Both the position numbers and the translations under genes were made by a program. A stretch of DNA of 64,000 bases from Phycisphaerae bacterium (GTDB lineage: Bacteria; Planctomycetota; Phycisphaerae; UBA1845; Fen-1342). Each line of letters begins with the position of its first letter. The stretch's first letter is position 1. The DNA lies in the NCBI GenBank assembly GCA_030428945.1, contig JAUIEC010000012.1, positions 102,273 to 166,272 on the forward strand. Direction: 5' to 3'. Under the pieces are notes generated by a model. That model worked only from the letters and a program-made list of their open reading frames with translations, had not been told where the DNA came from and did no database searches. This document shows, piece by piece, positions 42,262 through 51,500 of this stretch.

Positions 42262-42325
42262 CTTGCTTACTTGGTCGCTTGCTCCCTTGCTCCCTCGCTC
42301 CCTGGCTCCCTGGCTCCCTTAGTGA
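42262..42325 (-). repeat. 8-bp tandem repeat, 8 units mixing two unit types
   Basis: Plus-strand units in one phase: CTTGCTTA, CTTGGTCG, CTTGCTCC, CTTGCTCC, CTCGCTCC, CTGGCTCC, CTGGCTCC, CTTAGTGA. TAAGCAAG-type and GGAGCAAG-type units occur in one array, so they are variants of one octamer. Confidence 0.85.
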
Positions 42326-42400
42326 GGCTTGATTCTCTCCCGGGACACCCGAACCCTTCGCCTGACGCGTCCGCGCTGCACGCCCTCGGTCAGGCGCGGA

Positions 42401-45400
42401 TCACGGGTTCGCGTCTTCTGGCGGGGATTCGCTGCGCCAGACGCGGATGGTGCGGTCGTTGCTGGCGGTTGCCAGCCAGCCCCCGGCGGGGGCGACGGCC
42501 AGGCCGGGGATGCCACCCTCGTGCCCGGTCAGGGTCAGCACGAGGTCGCCCCGCGTGACGTCCCAGACGTGGATCACGCCGTCGTAGCCGCCGGTCACCA
42601 GGCGGTTGGCCGCGGGCAGGAAGGCCAGCGACTGCGCCGCGCTGGTGTGTCCCCGCAGTTCGTGCAGCAGGCGGCCGTCGGTGGCGTTCCAGACGCGCAC
42701 CAGTCCGCTGCCGCAGGTGGCCGCCACGCGGGTGCCGTCGGGCGAACACGCGATCCGCAGGATGCGGTCGCCACCGCCGCGCAGCGCCCGCCGGACGGTC
42801 CCGTCCTCGGCCGCGCGGAACTCGATCGTTCCGTCGGCCGTGCTCAGCAGCAGCGCGCCACCGTCGCTTGTGAAGCGCACGTCGGAGAACGTGTTCGAGG
42901 CGGCCGAGATGGCGTACTGCTGGCTGCCGTCGTCGAGGTTCCAGACCCGCGCGGTGTGGTCGAAGCCGACCGACGCCAGCCGGTCGGCGGTCGGCGAGAA
43001 CGCGAGCGCCACGACCAGGGCCTCGTGCCCGGCGAGTTCGCGGTGCAGCCCGCCACGTTCGGCGTCCCAGATGCGGATGACGCCGTCCGCCCCGCCGGAC
43101 GCCAGCCAGCGACCGTCGGCGTCGATGGCGAGGACCTGGTCGGCCTGCGGGTGCGCGTCCCAGCGCCGCAGGAGCGCGCCGCGGTCCGCGTCCCAGACGC
43201 GAATCGTGCCGTCGCGGGCCGCGGTCGCCAGCCGACGTCCGTCCGGATAGGCGACCACGCTGCGGACCATGTCGCCATGCCCGGACAGCACGACCGGTTC
43301 CCGCAGCGGCGCCGCATCCCACAACCGCAGATCTCCGTTGCGGCCGGCGCTCAGCAGTGACACACCATCCGGCGCGAACGCGATCGAAGTGGTCAGGTCA
43401 TGCCCGAGGCGGGCGGTCTCGGCCGTGCCGGTCTCGAGGTCGAAGATCTCGATCGACAGCGACGCGACCGCCAGGCGGCGGCTGTCCGGACTGAACGCGG
43501 CACTGGCCGCCCGCGCGGCGCACTCGAACCGGGCGACGACCTCGAGCGTGTCGGTCCGGAGAACGCGAATCGCGTTGACGTCGTGCGCGCCGATGCTCAG
43601 CAAGCGCCCGTCGGGACTCAGCGCGAAGGCCGCGGGCTGCCGCTGCTGGACGCGGACGGCCGCGATCCGCTGGCGGGTGGCGAGATCCCAGACCGAGAGC
43701 AGTCCATCGGCGCTGATGCCGTAGAGGCGCGTGCCGTCGGTGCTGCACGCGAGTGCCAGTCCGCCGCCGGCGAGTTCTCCACGCGGCGTTCCGTCGGCGA
43801 CCTGCCAGAGCTTGACGGTCGCATCCCACCCGCCGGAGACCAGCAGGCGCCCGTCCGGCGTGAACACCGCGCTGGTGACGCGTTCACCGTCGGCAAGCGA
43901 CGAGTGGATCAGTCGCCCGTCATCCGCATTCCAGAGTCGCACGGTGCGGTCATAGCCGGCGGTGGCCAGGCGCCGCCCGTCGGGGGCGAAGGCGGCGGCG
44001 TGCAGCGGTTCGGTCCCGGCCTGGAACTCGCAGGTCAGCGTCAGGTCCGCGGCGTTCAGCAGGCGGACGCGTCCGTCCTGCCCCCAGGTGACGATCCGCC
44101 GCCCGTGCGGAGAGTAGGCGGCCCCGAGGCTGTGATCGGCCAGTTGCGTGACCGCGCGGCTCATGTCGGACAGGCGGGCCAGGTAGTCCCACTCCCAGTC
44201 GCGCAGGTCGGGCGGGCAGGCGTCGAGGTGGCGGTGCATGCGGTTCCCGTCACGCTTGTCGAAGGCGGCCTGCGCCAGGGCGATGTCGCCGACGTACTTG
44301 GCCCACCGCAGCGAATCGGCCCGCTCGCTGGCGATCCGCCGCTGCGTCTCGGCCCGGGAGTAGAGCAGGCCCAGGCCGACGGATGCGACCAGCATCAGCA
44401 GGCTGACCCCGGCGGCGACGAGGACGGCGGACCGGTGGCGGGCGAGTGATTTGCGCAGCAGGTAGATGCTGCTGGCGGCGCGGGCCTCGATCGGTTCGTT
44501 GGCGAGATGGCGGCGGATGTCGCGGGCGAGGTCGCCGACCGCGTTGTAGCGGCGGTCGCGGTCCTTCTCGAGCGCCTTGTGGACGATCGTTTCGAGGTCG
44601 CCGCGCAGGTTCCGGTCGTGGTGCGAAAGGCGGATCGGGACCGCCGTCCGGATGATGGCCGGAACCTCGAACGGCAGCGTCCCGTCAAGGTCATACGGCA
44701 GCGCACCGCAGAGCAGTTCGTAGAGCACCACGCCGAGAGAATAGACATCGGTGCGCGTGTCGATTTCGCGCATCCGCCCGTCGCACTGTTCCGGGCTCAT
44801 GTAGTGCAGGGTCCCGACGATCTGTCCGGTCTCGGTGTGCATCGCGGTCCGGTCGGTCTCGGGCGCGACCAGGCGGGCGACGCCGAAATCGATGACCCGC
44901 GGCTGTCCGGCCTGGTCGACCAGGATGTTGGCCGGCTTCAGGTCGCGGTGAATCACGCCCCGCTGGTGGCCATGCTCGACGGCGTCGCAGACCTCGGCGA
45001 ACAGGGCCAGGCGGGCGTCGCGGTCCAGGTTGCGCTCGGCCGCGCAGGTCGTGATCGGTCGGGCGCCGGCGACGTATTCCATCGCGAAGTACGGCAGCGC
45101 CACGCCGGCTTCGTGGTGCACGCCCCCGTCGAACACCTGGGCCACGCCGGGGTGCTGCAGGCGGGCGAGGACATCGGCTTCCAGCACGAACCGGCCGGCC
45201 CGTTCGGCCGAGGCAAGCGCCGTGCGCATCAGTTTGAGCGCGACCGTGCGGCGCGGGCTGGCCTGCTCGGCCTCGTAGACCACGCCCATGCCGCCGACGC
45301 CGATCCGTCGCCGGATCGTGTAGCCGCCGATGGTTCGACCGATCATGTCGTCATCGTCGGCCGACGGGAGCGCAGCGCTGCCAGCCGTGGAGGGGGCCGC

Positions 45401-45568
45401 GAGGAAACCGCCGGCCCGCTGATCGGCGGCCAGCAGCGCCTCGACCTCGGCCCGCAGGGCGAGATCGTCGCCGCAGGCCGCATCCAGCAGCGCGGCCCGA
45501 TCGGCCTCGGGTCGCTCGACGATCTCCTGGAAGATCTGGCGGGCGCGGCGCGCACGCGGCAGGTTCAT
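42401..45568 (-). CDS. Ser/Thr protein kinase with WD40 beta-propellers
   Basis: 1055 residues. After an N-terminal leader (FQEIVERPEADRAALLDA to EVEALLAADQ) comes a complete Hanks-type kinase: glycine loop GVGGMGVV (90-97), Lys112, HRDLKPAN (206-213), DFG (226-228) and a normal C-lobe with GTLHYMSPEQ. A membrane segment (about 375-397, VLVAAGVSLLMLVASVGLG) leads to roughly a dozen WD40 repeats (VWDADRGALLRRW, IWDAERGGLHREL, VWNLDDGSQQ, VWNATDGRLLHEL), likely an extracytoplasmic sensing or binding surface. It lies 51 bases after a sigma factor gene and is probably co-transcribed, a usual planctomycete pairing. Ligand and targets unknown. Confidence 0.94.
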   Translation of the reverse strand: MNLPRARRARQIFQEIVERPEADRAALLDAACGDDLALRAEVEALLAADQRAGGFLAAPSTAGSAALPSADDDDMIGRTIGGYTIRRRIGVGGMGVVYEAEQASPRRTVALKLMRTALASAERAGRFVLEADVLARLQHPGVAQVFDGGVHHEAGVALPYFAMEYVAGARPITTCAAERNLDRDARLALFAEVCDAVEHGHQRGVIHRDLKPANILVDQAGQPRVIDFGVARLVAPETDRTAMHTETGQIVGTLHYMSPEQCDGRMREIDTRTDVYSLGVVLYELLCGALPYDLDGTLPFEVPAIIRTAVPIRLSHHDRNLRGDLETIVHKALEKDRDRRYNAVGDLARDIRRHLANEPIEARAASSIYLLRKSLARHRSAVLVAAGVSLLMLVASVGLGLLYSRAETQRRIASERADSLRWAKYVGDIALAQAAFDKRDGNRMHRHLDACPPDLRDWEWDYLARLSDMSRAVTQLADHSLGAAYSPHGRRIVTWGQDGRVRLLNAADLTLTCEFQAGTEPLHAAAFAPDGRRLATAGYDRTVRLWNADDGRLIHSSLADGERVTSAVFTPDGRLLVSGGWDATVKLWQVADGTPRGELAGGGLALACSTDGTRLYGISADGLLSVWDLATRQRIAAVRVQQRQPAAFALSPDGRLLSIGAHDVNAIRVLRTDTLEVVARFECAARAASAAFSPDSRRLAVASLSIEIFDLETGTAETARLGHDLTTSIAFAPDGVSLLSAGRNGDLRLWDAAPLREPVVLSGHGDMVRSVVAYPDGRRLATAARDGTIRVWDADRGALLRRWDAHPQADQVLAIDADGRWLASGGADGVIRIWDAERGGLHRELAGHEALVVALAFSPTADRLASVGFDHTARVWNLDDGSQQYAISAASNTFSDVRFTSDGGALLLSTADGTIEFRAAEDGTVRRALRGGGDRILRIACSPDGTRVAATCGSGLVRVWNATDGRLLHELRGHTSAAQSLAFLPAANRLVTGGYDGVIHVWDVTRGDLVLTLTGHEGGIPGLAVAPAGGWLATASNDRTIRVWRSESPPEDANP

Positions 45569-45619
45569 GGACGGTCCCCCTGGCGAGGACGGGCGCGGGC
45601 GGCGGGCCCGCGTGCATGC

Positions 45620-46183
45620 TCAGGTGCCCGGCGTCAGGGCCTGGAAGAGCCACGCCCTGGCGTAGCTCCAGCGGCGCCGCACGGTCCGGACGGACAGGTC
45701 GAGGGCCTCGGCGATCTCCTCGAACGACAGCCCGGCAAAGAAGCGCAGTTCGACGACCCGCGCGTCGGTCGCGTCGATTTCGGACAGGCGCTGCAGCGCG
45801 TCATCCAGTTCGAGCAGGTCCGGTGCCGCCAGGCCGGCCACGTCACTGAGGCCCGTCAGCGGGACCCGCGCGCGGCCACCGCCGCGTTTGCCGCGGGCCT
45901 TGCCGCGGGCGTAATCGACGAGGATCCGGCGAATCGCCACGGCCGCCACGCCGATCAACTGGCTGCGGCTCTTCCAGGTGAAGGGTGCCTGTCCGGCCAG
46001 TTTCAGCCACGCCTCGTGGACCAGGGCGGTCGCATCGAGCGTATGGCCGGGGCGCTCGCGGGCCATCAGGCCGTGGGCCATCCGGCGGAGTTCCTCGTAG
46101 GTTCCGGGCAGCAGGCCGGCGAGTTCATCCGCCTCGGGCGTGTGCGATGCGCAGGCGTCGGGATGTGGCACGGAACTGCCCAT
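45620..46183 (-). CDS. ECF-type RNA polymerase sigma factor (planctomycete type)
   Basis: 187 residues from the ATG at 46183. Region 2 is in the first half (LPGTYEELRRMAHGLMAR, LDATALVHEAWLKLAG, SRSQLIGVAAVAIRRILVDYAR) and region 4 in the second (ALQRLSEIDATDARVVELRF, then the helix-turn-helix FEEIAEALDLSVRTVRRRW). This matches the Sigma70_ECF/TIGR02999 group that accompanies Ser/Thr kinases. No anti-sigma gene is present; kinase-dependent activation of the sigma factor is a plausible mechanism. Divergent from the dockerin protein at 46306, with 122 bases between them for promoters. Confidence 0.93.
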   Translation of the reverse strand: MGSSVPHPDACASHTPEADELAGLLPGTYEELRRMAHGLMARERPGHTLDATALVHEAWLKLAGQAPFTWKSRSQLIGVAAVAIRRILVDYARGKARGKRGGGRARVPLTGLSDVAGLAAPDLLELDDALQRLSEIDATDARVVELRFFAGLSFEEIAEALDLSVRTVRRRWSYARAWLFQALTPGT

Positions 46184-46305
46184 CGAGATTCTCGGAAAAA
46201 CTCTGGCCGGATTCCTGATCGATTGTCGCGTCTTGGTTGTCACGAATCAAGCCGCGCCGGCCGCTGCGCCGGCGACGGTCCGGTTGTCTGCCAAGGAGTC
46301 CGATC

Positions 46306-48330
46306 ATGTTCCGCCTCCGCACCGTGCTGGCGTCGGTCGTTATCGCGGGCGGCGCGGCCGCGTCCGCGCAGGTCTGCGTCGTGGCCGAACCGGCCACCCC
46401 GCTGTGTACATCGCCACGCGTGATTTCCGGCGCGCCCGGGCATCACGTGGTGATGATGGACGTGTCGACGTCGGCCAGCACGTCGACGCTCTGCGGCGTC
46501 TCCACCAGCCACAACGTCTGGTTCGAGGTGACCCCGATCGCCAGCGGTCCGATGACGATCACGACCTGCCACCCGAACACGGCCTACGACACGGTCCTGC
46601 AGGTCTACAGCGGCGGCGACGCGGGCTGCGACTTCCTGGTCGAGGAAGCCTGCAACGATGACGACCCGTTCGGGCAGGGCTGCACCAGCGTGTGCGGCGA
46701 CCCCAGCCCGCGTTCGTCGAGCGTGACCATCCAGGCAACGGCCGGCACGCGTTACCGGTTCGTGGTCGGTGGTTTCGGGGCGTCCATCGTCGCACCGTGC
46801 CAGCCGTGCCTGGGCGTGCGGGTGACCCTCGGTGCGCCCTGCGGCGACCCGCCCGACCATCTCGACGCGACGCTGGCCGCGGAGATTCCCGGCGATCCGG
46901 GTGTCTACACCCGGCAGGTCGACGTAACCGATGCGATCAAGCTGCCGAGCGAACCGAACCCGTCCTGCGTCGGACCGGCGATCGGGCATTCGGTCTGGTA
47001 CCGCACGACGCCGACCCGCGATGGGCGCCTGACGGTCGGCAGTTGCACGCCGACCACGAACTTCGACACGGTCCTGGGAGTCTACCAGGATGCCGGCGGC
47101 GGACTGCTGCTGGCGGTCGACTGCAGCGACGACTTCCCCGACGCCGCCTGCATCAACGCCTGTGATCCGACGCCGCGCGGATCGCTGCTCTCGACGGCGG
47201 TTTCGGCCGGGGGGACGTACCTGATCCAGGTCGGTTCCTACAACGACAACACTGCGGGCTGCGCCGCGCCGCTGTGTCTCGGGCTGGAAGTGCTGATCGA
47301 GGACATCTGCGACCTGGACCTGTCCGCGCCGGAAGTCGGGTTGACGGCGCCTGACGAACTGACCAGCGGCTGCGTCTGCCCGGGCGTGGCGATCGAAGGC
47401 TGGGCGTACGATCCGAACGGCACGTTCGACACGTGGACGCTCGAGTACCGCCCGCCGGGAAGCGCGACGTGGACCACGATCGCAACCGGCGCAAGCGAAA
47501 CGCCACCGTCCGGCGGCGTCCTGGCCAACTGGAACGCGGCCGTCCCGCAGGGCTACTACGTCCTGCGCCTGCGGGCCGACAACACCTGCGCGCGATCGAG
47601 CGCGGTCGAACGGGTCGTCTGGGTCGACACCGCCTTCGACAGCCTGACCTTCAGCACAGCCGACGTCCTCGGCGGTGACGTCTGCCTGGCGGGAACCGCT
47701 TTCGACAGCTTCTGTTTCGACTTCTACACGGCCGAGTACCGACCGGCCGGCGGTGGGACCTGGCTGCCCGTGGACGCGCCGTCGTACGGTACGACCGCCG
47801 TCAACCAGACGCTGGCCGTCTGGAACACGACCGTGCTGCCGGACGGCGCCTACGAGCTGATGGTCCGCGGCTGGACCGACTGCGGGCACTCCGCCAGTCA
47901 GACGCGGCCGGTCACCGTCGACAACACCGCGCCGGTGGTGATCATCGCGGCGCCTCTGGCGTGCGAACCGGTGGCGGGTGTCGTGCCAATCATCGGCACG
48001 GTCAGCGATGCGAACCTGGCGTCCTGGTCGCTGCAGTTCACGGGCGGCGGTGTCGGCGGGTGGGTCACGATCGCCACGGGCAGCGGCCCGGTGAGCAACG
48101 GCCTGCTGGCGAACTGGGACGTCAGCGGCCTGCCGCCCTGCGGGTACACACTGCGCCTGGTCGCGGTGGATGAAGCGACGCGCAACTGCAACGCCGTGAT
48201 CCACAACACGGCGGAAGCCACTACGTCGGTCCAGATCGAATCCTGCCCGGCCGACATCGACGGCAGCGGCACGGTCGACCTGAGCGACCTGGCGATCCTG
48301 CTGTCGGTCTTCGGGGCCGCCTGTCCGTAG
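46306..48330 (+). CDS. secreted Cys-rich protein with single dockerin loop
   Basis: 674 residues; AAGGAG precedes the ATG at 46306. A signal peptide ends at ASA-QV. Two PPC-like beta domains of about 140 residues follow (SHNVWFEVTPIASGPMTIT, AYDTVLQVYSGGDAGC; then GHSVWYRTTPTRDGRLTVG, NFDTVLGVYQDAG). Then several Ig or fibronectin-like modules repeat the phrase VLANWNAA/LAVWNTTVLPDG. Cysteines are frequent and probably disulfide-bonded. The end has one dockerin-type loop (DIDGSGTVDLSDLAIL) bracketed by Cys and finishing FGAACP. Function unknown; likely surface-attached. Divergent from the sigma factor gene, which may control it. Confidence 0.78.
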   Translation: MFRLRTVLASVVIAGGAAASAQVCVVAEPATPLCTSPRVISGAPGHHVVMMDVSTSASTSTLCGVSTSHNVWFEVTPIASGPMTITTCHPNTAYDTVLQVYSGGDAGCDFLVEEACNDDDPFGQGCTSVCGDPSPRSSSVTIQATAGTRYRFVVGGFGASIVAPCQPCLGVRVTLGAPCGDPPDHLDATLAAEIPGDPGVYTRQVDVTDAIKLPSEPNPSCVGPAIGHSVWYRTTPTRDGRLTVGSCTPTTNFDTVLGVYQDAGGGLLLAVDCSDDFPDAACINACDPTPRGSLLSTAVSAGGTYLIQVGSYNDNTAGCAAPLCLGLEVLIEDICDLDLSAPEVGLTAPDELTSGCVCPGVAIEGWAYDPNGTFDTWTLEYRPPGSATWTTIATGASETPPSGGVLANWNAAVPQGYYVLRLRADNTCARSSAVERVVWVDTAFDSLTFSTADVLGGDVCLAGTAFDSFCFDFYTAEYRPAGGGTWLPVDAPSYGTTAVNQTLAVWNTTVLPDGAYELMVRGWTDCGHSASQTRPVTVDNTAPVVIIAAPLACEPVAGVVPIIGTVSDANLASWSLQFTGGGVGGWVTIATGSGPVSNGLLANWDVSGLPPCGYTLRLVAVDEATRNCNAVIHNTAEATTSVQIESCPADIDGSGTVDLSDLAILLSVFGAACP

Positions 48331-48566
48331 ACGACCACGAGCGGGCCGGTCCTTGCGGGGATCGGTCCGCACGGTCGAACGTGTTGTGTCCGCACCCCTG
48401 CTCACCTCCCGGGGTCTGATCCCGGCAGATTCTCGGACCAGCGCCACCCCGGATCCCCTTTGCCCTTGCCGGATTGTCGGGCGAATCGGTAGGATCGCGG
48501 GATACCGGGCGTTGCGAACGTCCCGGACAGGTCCTTTATGTCTGAATTCAACAGCAGGAGGGTGAG

Positions 48567-51500
48567 ATGAAGCGGACACGGTTCGTAGCAGCGGGGGTAT
48601 GCGCCGCGGCGCTGCTCAGCGGAAGCGTACTGGCAGGTCAGGGGGCGAACGCCGCGGCCTCGGCCGAGCAGTTCGACTTCCCGGCCACGCGGGGCGTGCT
48701 GCCCTGGCGCGGCGGAGACGTACCGGTCGCGGCCCGCACCCCGCAGGAGATCGTGGCCGTCATCGACGACCTGCTGGCGCAGGGGCAGCGGCACTTCGTG
48801 CTGCAGTTCACGCGTCCGCCGGTTCCGGCCCGACGGGCCCGCCTGGCCGAGGCCGGCGTGCAACTGCTGAATTACGCGGGCGACAATGCGTTTTTCGCGG
48901 TGAGCGATGCGGACCTGTTCGACCGTGACGGCCTGGCGGCGATTCCGACGCTGCGGGCGGCCGTCCCGATCGAGCGGGACTGGAAGCTCGAGCCCGCCCT
49001 GGCGCAGGGAACGGTCTATTCCTGGACTGTGGTTCAGCCGGTCAAGGATCCGCAGGCGGAAGGCTGGAAGGAAGGGCGTCCCGCCGAGCAGGAGGTGACG
49101 GCGGCCGACAACCCGACGGTCGGCGCCTATGCCCTGTTCCATCCCGACATTGACCTGGACGAGGCCCGCGGGCTGGTCGACGTGTACGGCGCGACGGTCC
49201 GCTCGGAAGTGCGGGCGATCAACGCGCTGGTGATCGAACTGCCGTTCGCCGACATCTTCCGCCTGGCGGAGGAGGACGCGGTGCAGTGGATCGAGCCGCC
49301 GCTTCCGCGGATGAGCCCGACGAACGACAGCAACCGTTCGCGAACGGGTGCGGACGTCGTGCAGCAGGCGCCCTACGGACTGGACGGCAGCGGCATCACC
49401 GTGCTGGTTTACGACGGCGGCACCGTCGACGCGAGTCACGCCGACTACGGCGGCCGGGCGACCGTCCGGGACTCGAGCGGCACGTCCTATCACGCGACGC
49501 ACGTGGCCGGCACGATCGGCGGCAACGGCGCGTCGAGTGCCGGGCAGTACACGGGCATGGCGCCGGGCGTGACGATCGAGTCGTACGGTTTCGAGCAGGA
49601 AGGCGGTCTGTCGCAGGGTTTCCTGTACACCGACCCGGGCGACCTGGAGGCCGACTACGGCGAGGCGATCACGGTCTACGGGGTGGACATCTCGAACAAC
49701 TCGATCGGAACGAACACGGCCTCGAACGGTTTTCCGTGCGACTGGGAAGGCAACTACGGCGCGACCGGGGCGCTGATCGACTCGATTGCCCGCGGGTTCT
49801 TCGGGAACCCGTTCCGGATCGTCTGGTCCAACGGCAACGAGCGCAGCAGCGGCGCCTGCGGCAGCGGCTATCACACGACGGCTCCGCCGGCCTGCGCCAA
49901 GAACCACATCACGGTCGGGGCGCTGAACTCGAACGACGACTCGGTCACGAGCTTCACGAGCTGGGGCGATACCGACGACGGCCGGATCAAGCCCGACATC
50001 TCGGGTCCGGGCTGCCAGTCGGACGGTGACGGCGGCGTGACCTCGACCGACAGCGGCGGCGGCTACACGACGCTGTGCGGCACCTCGATGTCCGGTCCGA
50101 CCGTGGCCGGGCTCGGCGCGCTGCTGCTGCAGGACTTCCGCCAGCAGTACCCGGGCGACGCGGATCCGCGGGGCTCGACGCTGAAGGTGATCCTCGCGCA
50201 GACGGCGGTCGACATCGAAGAGACCGGCCCGGACTACAAGGTCGGCTACGGCTCGGTCCGGGTGCAGCCGGCGGTTGACCTGCTGCGGGCCGGCAACTTC
50301 CTGGAGGACACCGTCGACCAGGGCCAGACCTTCAGCGTGCTGGCGATCGTCGATCCGGCCGACACGGAGCTGAAGGTCACGCTGGCCTGGGACGACCAGC
50401 CGGGCACGCCGAACGTCAACCCGGTGCTGGTCAACGACCTTGACCTGCGGGTCTTCGATTCCTCGGGAACGCGCTACTACCCGTGGACGCTGGACCCGGC
50501 CAACCCGAGCGTTCCGGCCGTCCGGACGCAGGAAGACCACGTCAACAACATCGAGCAGGTGGTGATCGACAACCCGGCGCCGGGCGCCTACCGGATCGAG
50601 ATTCTCGGATTCAACGTTCCGAGCGGTCCGCAGCCGTTCTCGATCGCGGTTTCGCCGGAGCTGGTGGCCTGTTCCTCGGCGGGCTTCATCGCCGTGGACA
50701 GCGGCAAGTACCCGTGCGGCGCAATGGTGGAGCTCAGCGTTGTCGACTGCGACCTGAACACCGACGACGGGCTGACCGAGACGGTCAGCGTGACGGTGGC
50801 TTCGGATTCCGAGCCGGGCGGCGAGACGGTCGTGCTGACCGAGAGCGCCCCCGAGTCGGCCAAGTTCGAAGGTCTGCTGCCGATTGACGTGGTGGACGGG
50901 GCCGGTGTGCTGCTGATCACCCACGGCGACACGCTGACGGCTTCGTACCTGGACGCCGACGACGGCCAGGGCAGCACGAACGTGACGGTCCAGGTGACCG
51001 CGGCGATCGACTGCGTGCCGCCGGTGATTTCGAACGTGCAGACGACCGGCATCGGTCCGCGCGACGCGACGATCACCTTCGACACCGACGAGCCGGTCAA
51101 CGGCAGCGTGGAGATCGGCACCGACTGCGGGACGCTCGGCACGATCGTCAGCGGTTCGGGTCTGAACACCTCGCACAGCATCCGCGTGGCGGGCCTGAGC
51201 GACGACACGACGTACTTCTTCGTCGTGGATGGTTCGGACGAAGCCGGCAACGCCGTGACCGATGACAACGGCGGAAGCTGCTACACGTTCGCGACGCCGC
51301 AGATTCCGGACTTCTTCACCGAGCAGTACGGCGGCGACAACGACCTGCTGGGCACCAAGCTGCTGATGACCCCGAGCGCGGGGATCGACCAGTACCTCGG
51401 CTGTGTCGAGCCGCTGGTCGGCGGCCTGCCGACCGATCCGGCCGGCGGGACGACGCTCTCGCTCAGCGACGACGGCAACACCCAGATTTCGCTGACCGGT

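Larger units (their letters stand above)
41965..42400. other. 436-base intergenic region rich in 8-bp repeats
   Basis: The gap between the WD40 kinase stop and the fibre-like start contains octamer arrays at 42135-42166, 42203-42234 and 42262-42325 and a perfect hairpin at 42171-42196. The part near 41965-42060 is ordinary sequence that may hold the promoter of the fibre-like gene. No gene is supported. Confidence 0.6.

Noticed and set aside
11357..42325. Octamer arrays as a CRISPR array
   Set aside because: Units are contiguous and 8 bp without spacers, and no cas gene is present.
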